The notes under the pieces are model-generated. The model ran no database searches, was not told the DNA's origin, and was given only the letters and a program-made list of their open reading frames with translations. From Paenibacillus lutrae (GTDB lineage Bacteria > Bacillota > Bacilli > Paenibacillales > NBRC-103111), in the NCBI RefSeq assembly GCF_009757775.1, contig NZ_RHLK01000010.1, positions 62,001 to 126,000 on the forward strand: 64,000 nucleotides of DNA, in the 5' to 3' direction. Of the stretch, positions 62,424 to 64,000 are shown in pieces; within the stretch, counting starts at the first letter, position 1; each line of letters begins with the position of its first letter. The position numbers and the translations under genes are program-made.

Positions 62424-62855
62424 ATGATTCGAATTCGTCCGTATGACCGAAAAGATCTGAATGAAATGACCGCTTTGATGACCGATCTGGGCTCGCCTAC
62501 ATCAGTAGAAGACATGCAGAAGCGAATGGAATTAATAGAATTGAATCCGTATTTTTATACATTTGTAGCGGTCCTGGACGATAAAGTAGTCGGAATGATC
62601 GGAGTGCGCCTTAATCTTACCTATACGAGTAATCTGCTTAAAACTCAAATCGCCTCTCTCGTAACGAAAAAGGAATACCAGGGGCAGGGCATTGGGCGAG
62701 CGCTCCTTGATTTTATTGAGGATTGGGCGCAACAACAAGGGTCGAAATTTATATATCTGATAAGTGGAACATCGGAAGAGCGACATAACGCCCATACATT
62801 TTATAAAAAAAGAGGTTTTGATATCACGGGATATAGATTCGTCAAGAAATTCTGA
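62424..62855 (+). CDS. GNAT N-acetyltransferase
   Basis: A 143-residue acetyltransferase: IASLVTKKEYQGQGIGRALL (acetyl-CoA loop, about residue 78) and HNAHTFYKKRGFDITGYRFV (late motif) are clear. AAC(6')-like or aminoalkylphosphonate N-acetyltransferase-like by general pattern; acceptor unknown. GGGGAC precedes ATG closely. The DUF4241 gene starts 23 bases downstream. Confidence 0.87.
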   Translation: MIRIRPYDRKDLNEMTALMTDLGSPTSVEDMQKRMELIELNPYFYTFVAVLDDKVVGMIGVRLNLTYTSNLLKTQIASLVTKKEYQGQGIGRALLDFIEDWAQQQGSKFIYLISGTSEERHNAHTFYKKRGFDITGYRFVKKF

Positions 62856-62878
62856 GACTAAGGGAGGGCGTAACAGAT

Positions 62879-63484
62879 ATGACAAAATTATTAGATCAAT
62901 TATCCGATTCTGCTGATGGAGTGCTCCGTTCTGAAATAATTGATCACTTAAAAATTACTTCGGGTAAAGTGGTTGCCTGCGACCCGCTGCTTGCTCAAGC
63001 CAGCCCGTTTGGAAAGACGATTCAGCCGGGCACCTATCCGGTTGCTATATGGCGGCATACCGCAGAAGAACGGATCGCCGTTGCCGAACTGAAGTTATCC
63101 GATTCGAAGCCGGTTCGCTGGGAAATGGCTGTAAAGCCAGGTCAGAACTTAAGCGAGTTGGAGGAAGGAAGCCTATACGGTTATCCTGTGGATACGGGGC
63201 TGGGCTGCTTCGCGGATGAGGAAGCGATTCTTAAGCTGGACGAACTAGAAGCTACATTAATGCGGGAGCTCGGGGAAGAATTTATCAGCCTCTACGATAA
63301 CCTGATTGATGATGTGTTGACTGAGCATGACGACGACTGGGGTTCCCTTATCGTTGATGAGGACTCTGCGCTCAATGTAATTATGTTTAGATCCGGATAC
63401 GGTGACGGGTATTATGCTTCTTACTGGGGAATCGATGGCGATGGGCAAATTGTATCGCTGGTGACTGATTTTAATATATTGTAA
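62879..63484 (+). CDS. DUF4241 protein
   Basis: A 201-residue protein. VVACDPLLAQASPFGKTIQPGTYPV at residues 35-58, SLYGYPVDTGLGCFAD in the middle and the final RSGYGDGYYASYWGIDGDG match the DUF4241 family, whose function is unknown but which is often found among toxin-immunity and SUKH-like proteins. GGGAGGG lies about 9 bases before the ATG. It is followed within 40 bases by another GNAT gene. Confidence 0.85.
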   Translation: MTKLLDQLSDSADGVLRSEIIDHLKITSGKVVACDPLLAQASPFGKTIQPGTYPVAIWRHTAEERIAVAELKLSDSKPVRWEMAVKPGQNLSELEEGSLYGYPVDTGLGCFADEEAILKLDELEATLMRELGEEFISLYDNLIDDVLTEHDDDWGSLIVDEDSALNVIMFRSGYGDGYYASYWGIDGDGQIVSLVTDFNIL

Positions 63485-63521
63485 GAATTCCGTATGGCGC
63501 GGACTAGTAAGGAGAAAACAG

Positions 63522-64000
63522 ATGATTACCTATCAATTCATGACGGTAGATCAAGCCTGCAAACTTAAAGAAATTGATCGCTCGGAAGCGATTGATCTTA
63601 TTTACGAAATGCGTGATGGCAAGCTCAGCACCATAGAAGCTAACCACGAGTGCCCAAGCTGGACTCATGATATGTTGATCGAGCTTGAAAATAGATTTCG
63701 CTTTGAGCTGGAACATGGCGGTATGGCTGTAGGAGCATTTGACGGAGACACGCTGGTAGGGTTTGGTGTACTCGCTCATAAATTCCGGGGCGCTAAACAA
63801 GATCAGCTTCAAGTGGATTTAATGTATGTATCAAGGAAATATAGAAGACAGGGAATCGGGACCCGAATTATGAAGGAGATCAGTACGGAAGCGCAGAAAA
63901 AAGGTGCGAAGTATCTTTATATCTCTTCTACAGAAACCCGATCAGCTGTTTCATTTTATAGAAGTAATGGAAGTGAAATCACAGATACGGTGGATGAGGA
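63522..64000 (+). CDS. GNAT N-acetyltransferase, 5' part (runs past the window end)
   Basis: About 159 codons are visible without a stop. The acetyl-CoA loop VSRKYRRQGIGTRIMKEI lies near residue 108 and the SAVSFYRSNGSEIT late motif at the window edge. AAGGAG lies 8 bases before ATG 63522. It probably shares a transcript with the DUF4241 gene. Confidence 0.85.
   Translation, partial: MITYQFMTVDQACKLKEIDRSEAIDLIYEMRDGKLSTIEANHECPSWTHDMLIELENRFRFELEHGGMAVGAFDGDTLVGFGVLAHKFRGAKQDQLQVDLMYVSRKYRRQGIGTRIMKEISTEAQKKGAKYLYISSTETRSAVSFYRSNGSEITDTVDE

Noticed and set aside
1-64000. tRNA, rRNA, transposase, integrase or phage genes
   Set aside because: I looked for them on both strands and saw none that I could support.

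Overview
The window looks like chromosomal DNA of a Gram-positive, endospore-former-type Bacillota, most likely a Paenibacillus or close relative (inference). The reasons are strong AGGAGG-type ribosome binding sites with frequent GTG and TTG starts, the bacillithiol pair yojF-bshB2, a manganese pyrophosphatase, odhA-odhB, a PAS-rich hybrid kinase, and many small Bacillales families (DUF1572, DUF6509, SF0329, DUF4241). I saw no rRNA, tRNA, CRISPR array, insertion sequence or phage module.

Layout. 0-3 kb: end of a sugar ABC transporter (ATPase fragment, permease) and an FGGY kinase. 3-8 kb: Nudix hydrolase, a SUKH-leucine-rich-repeat protein, and a minus-strand pair for surface polysaccharide (mannose-1-phosphate guanylyltransferase-like and a DUF6492 glycosyltransferase). 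8-16.8 kb: eight tightly packed, mostly overlapping genes forming an unrecognised biosynthetic operon: FabH/OleA-like ketosynthase, ATP-grasp ligase, OleD-like reductase, metallo-beta-lactamase-fold lactonase, F390-synthetase-like adenylating enzyme, second ATP-grasp ligase, GNAT-like acyltransferase and Rieske oxygenase. 17-21.4 kb: glutaminase, DUF1003 protein, two MFS transporters. 21.6-27.1 kb: a second biosynthetic operon (type III polyketide synthase, methyltransferase, FAD oxidoreductase with a His-rich repeat insert, MMPL exporter). 27-35 kb: a MatE-like transporter, small accessory genes, a LysR regulator divergent from an unusual PurA. 35-39.5 kb: a secreted ten-repeat Big2 protein, then a PadR regulator with a HAAS-FtsW fusion. 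40-49 kb: odhAB, HAD and GNAT enzymes, small proteins, a methyltransferase, ppaC. 49-55 kb: a TetR regulator and membrane protein sharing an operator, the hybrid kinase, yojF-bshB2. 56-60 kb: a SorC regulator with divergent trpBA. 60-61.2 kb: a macrolide phosphotransferase behind a complete attenuator. 61.3-64 kb: a metallo-hydrolase, two GNATs and DUF4241.

The two strongest observations: first, the mph gene is preceded by a promoter, a 12-codon leader ORF encoding Arg-Leu-Arg (a known macrolide stalling motif), a terminator, and an upstream segment that can pair with the terminator 5' arm, so the mutually exclusive RNA folds of drug-induced attenuation can be read from the bases. Second, the 8-16.8 kb operon combines an OleA/OleD/adenylase-like core with two paralogous ATP-grasp ligases, an acyltransferase and a Rieske oxygenase, and should make a small molecule I cannot name.
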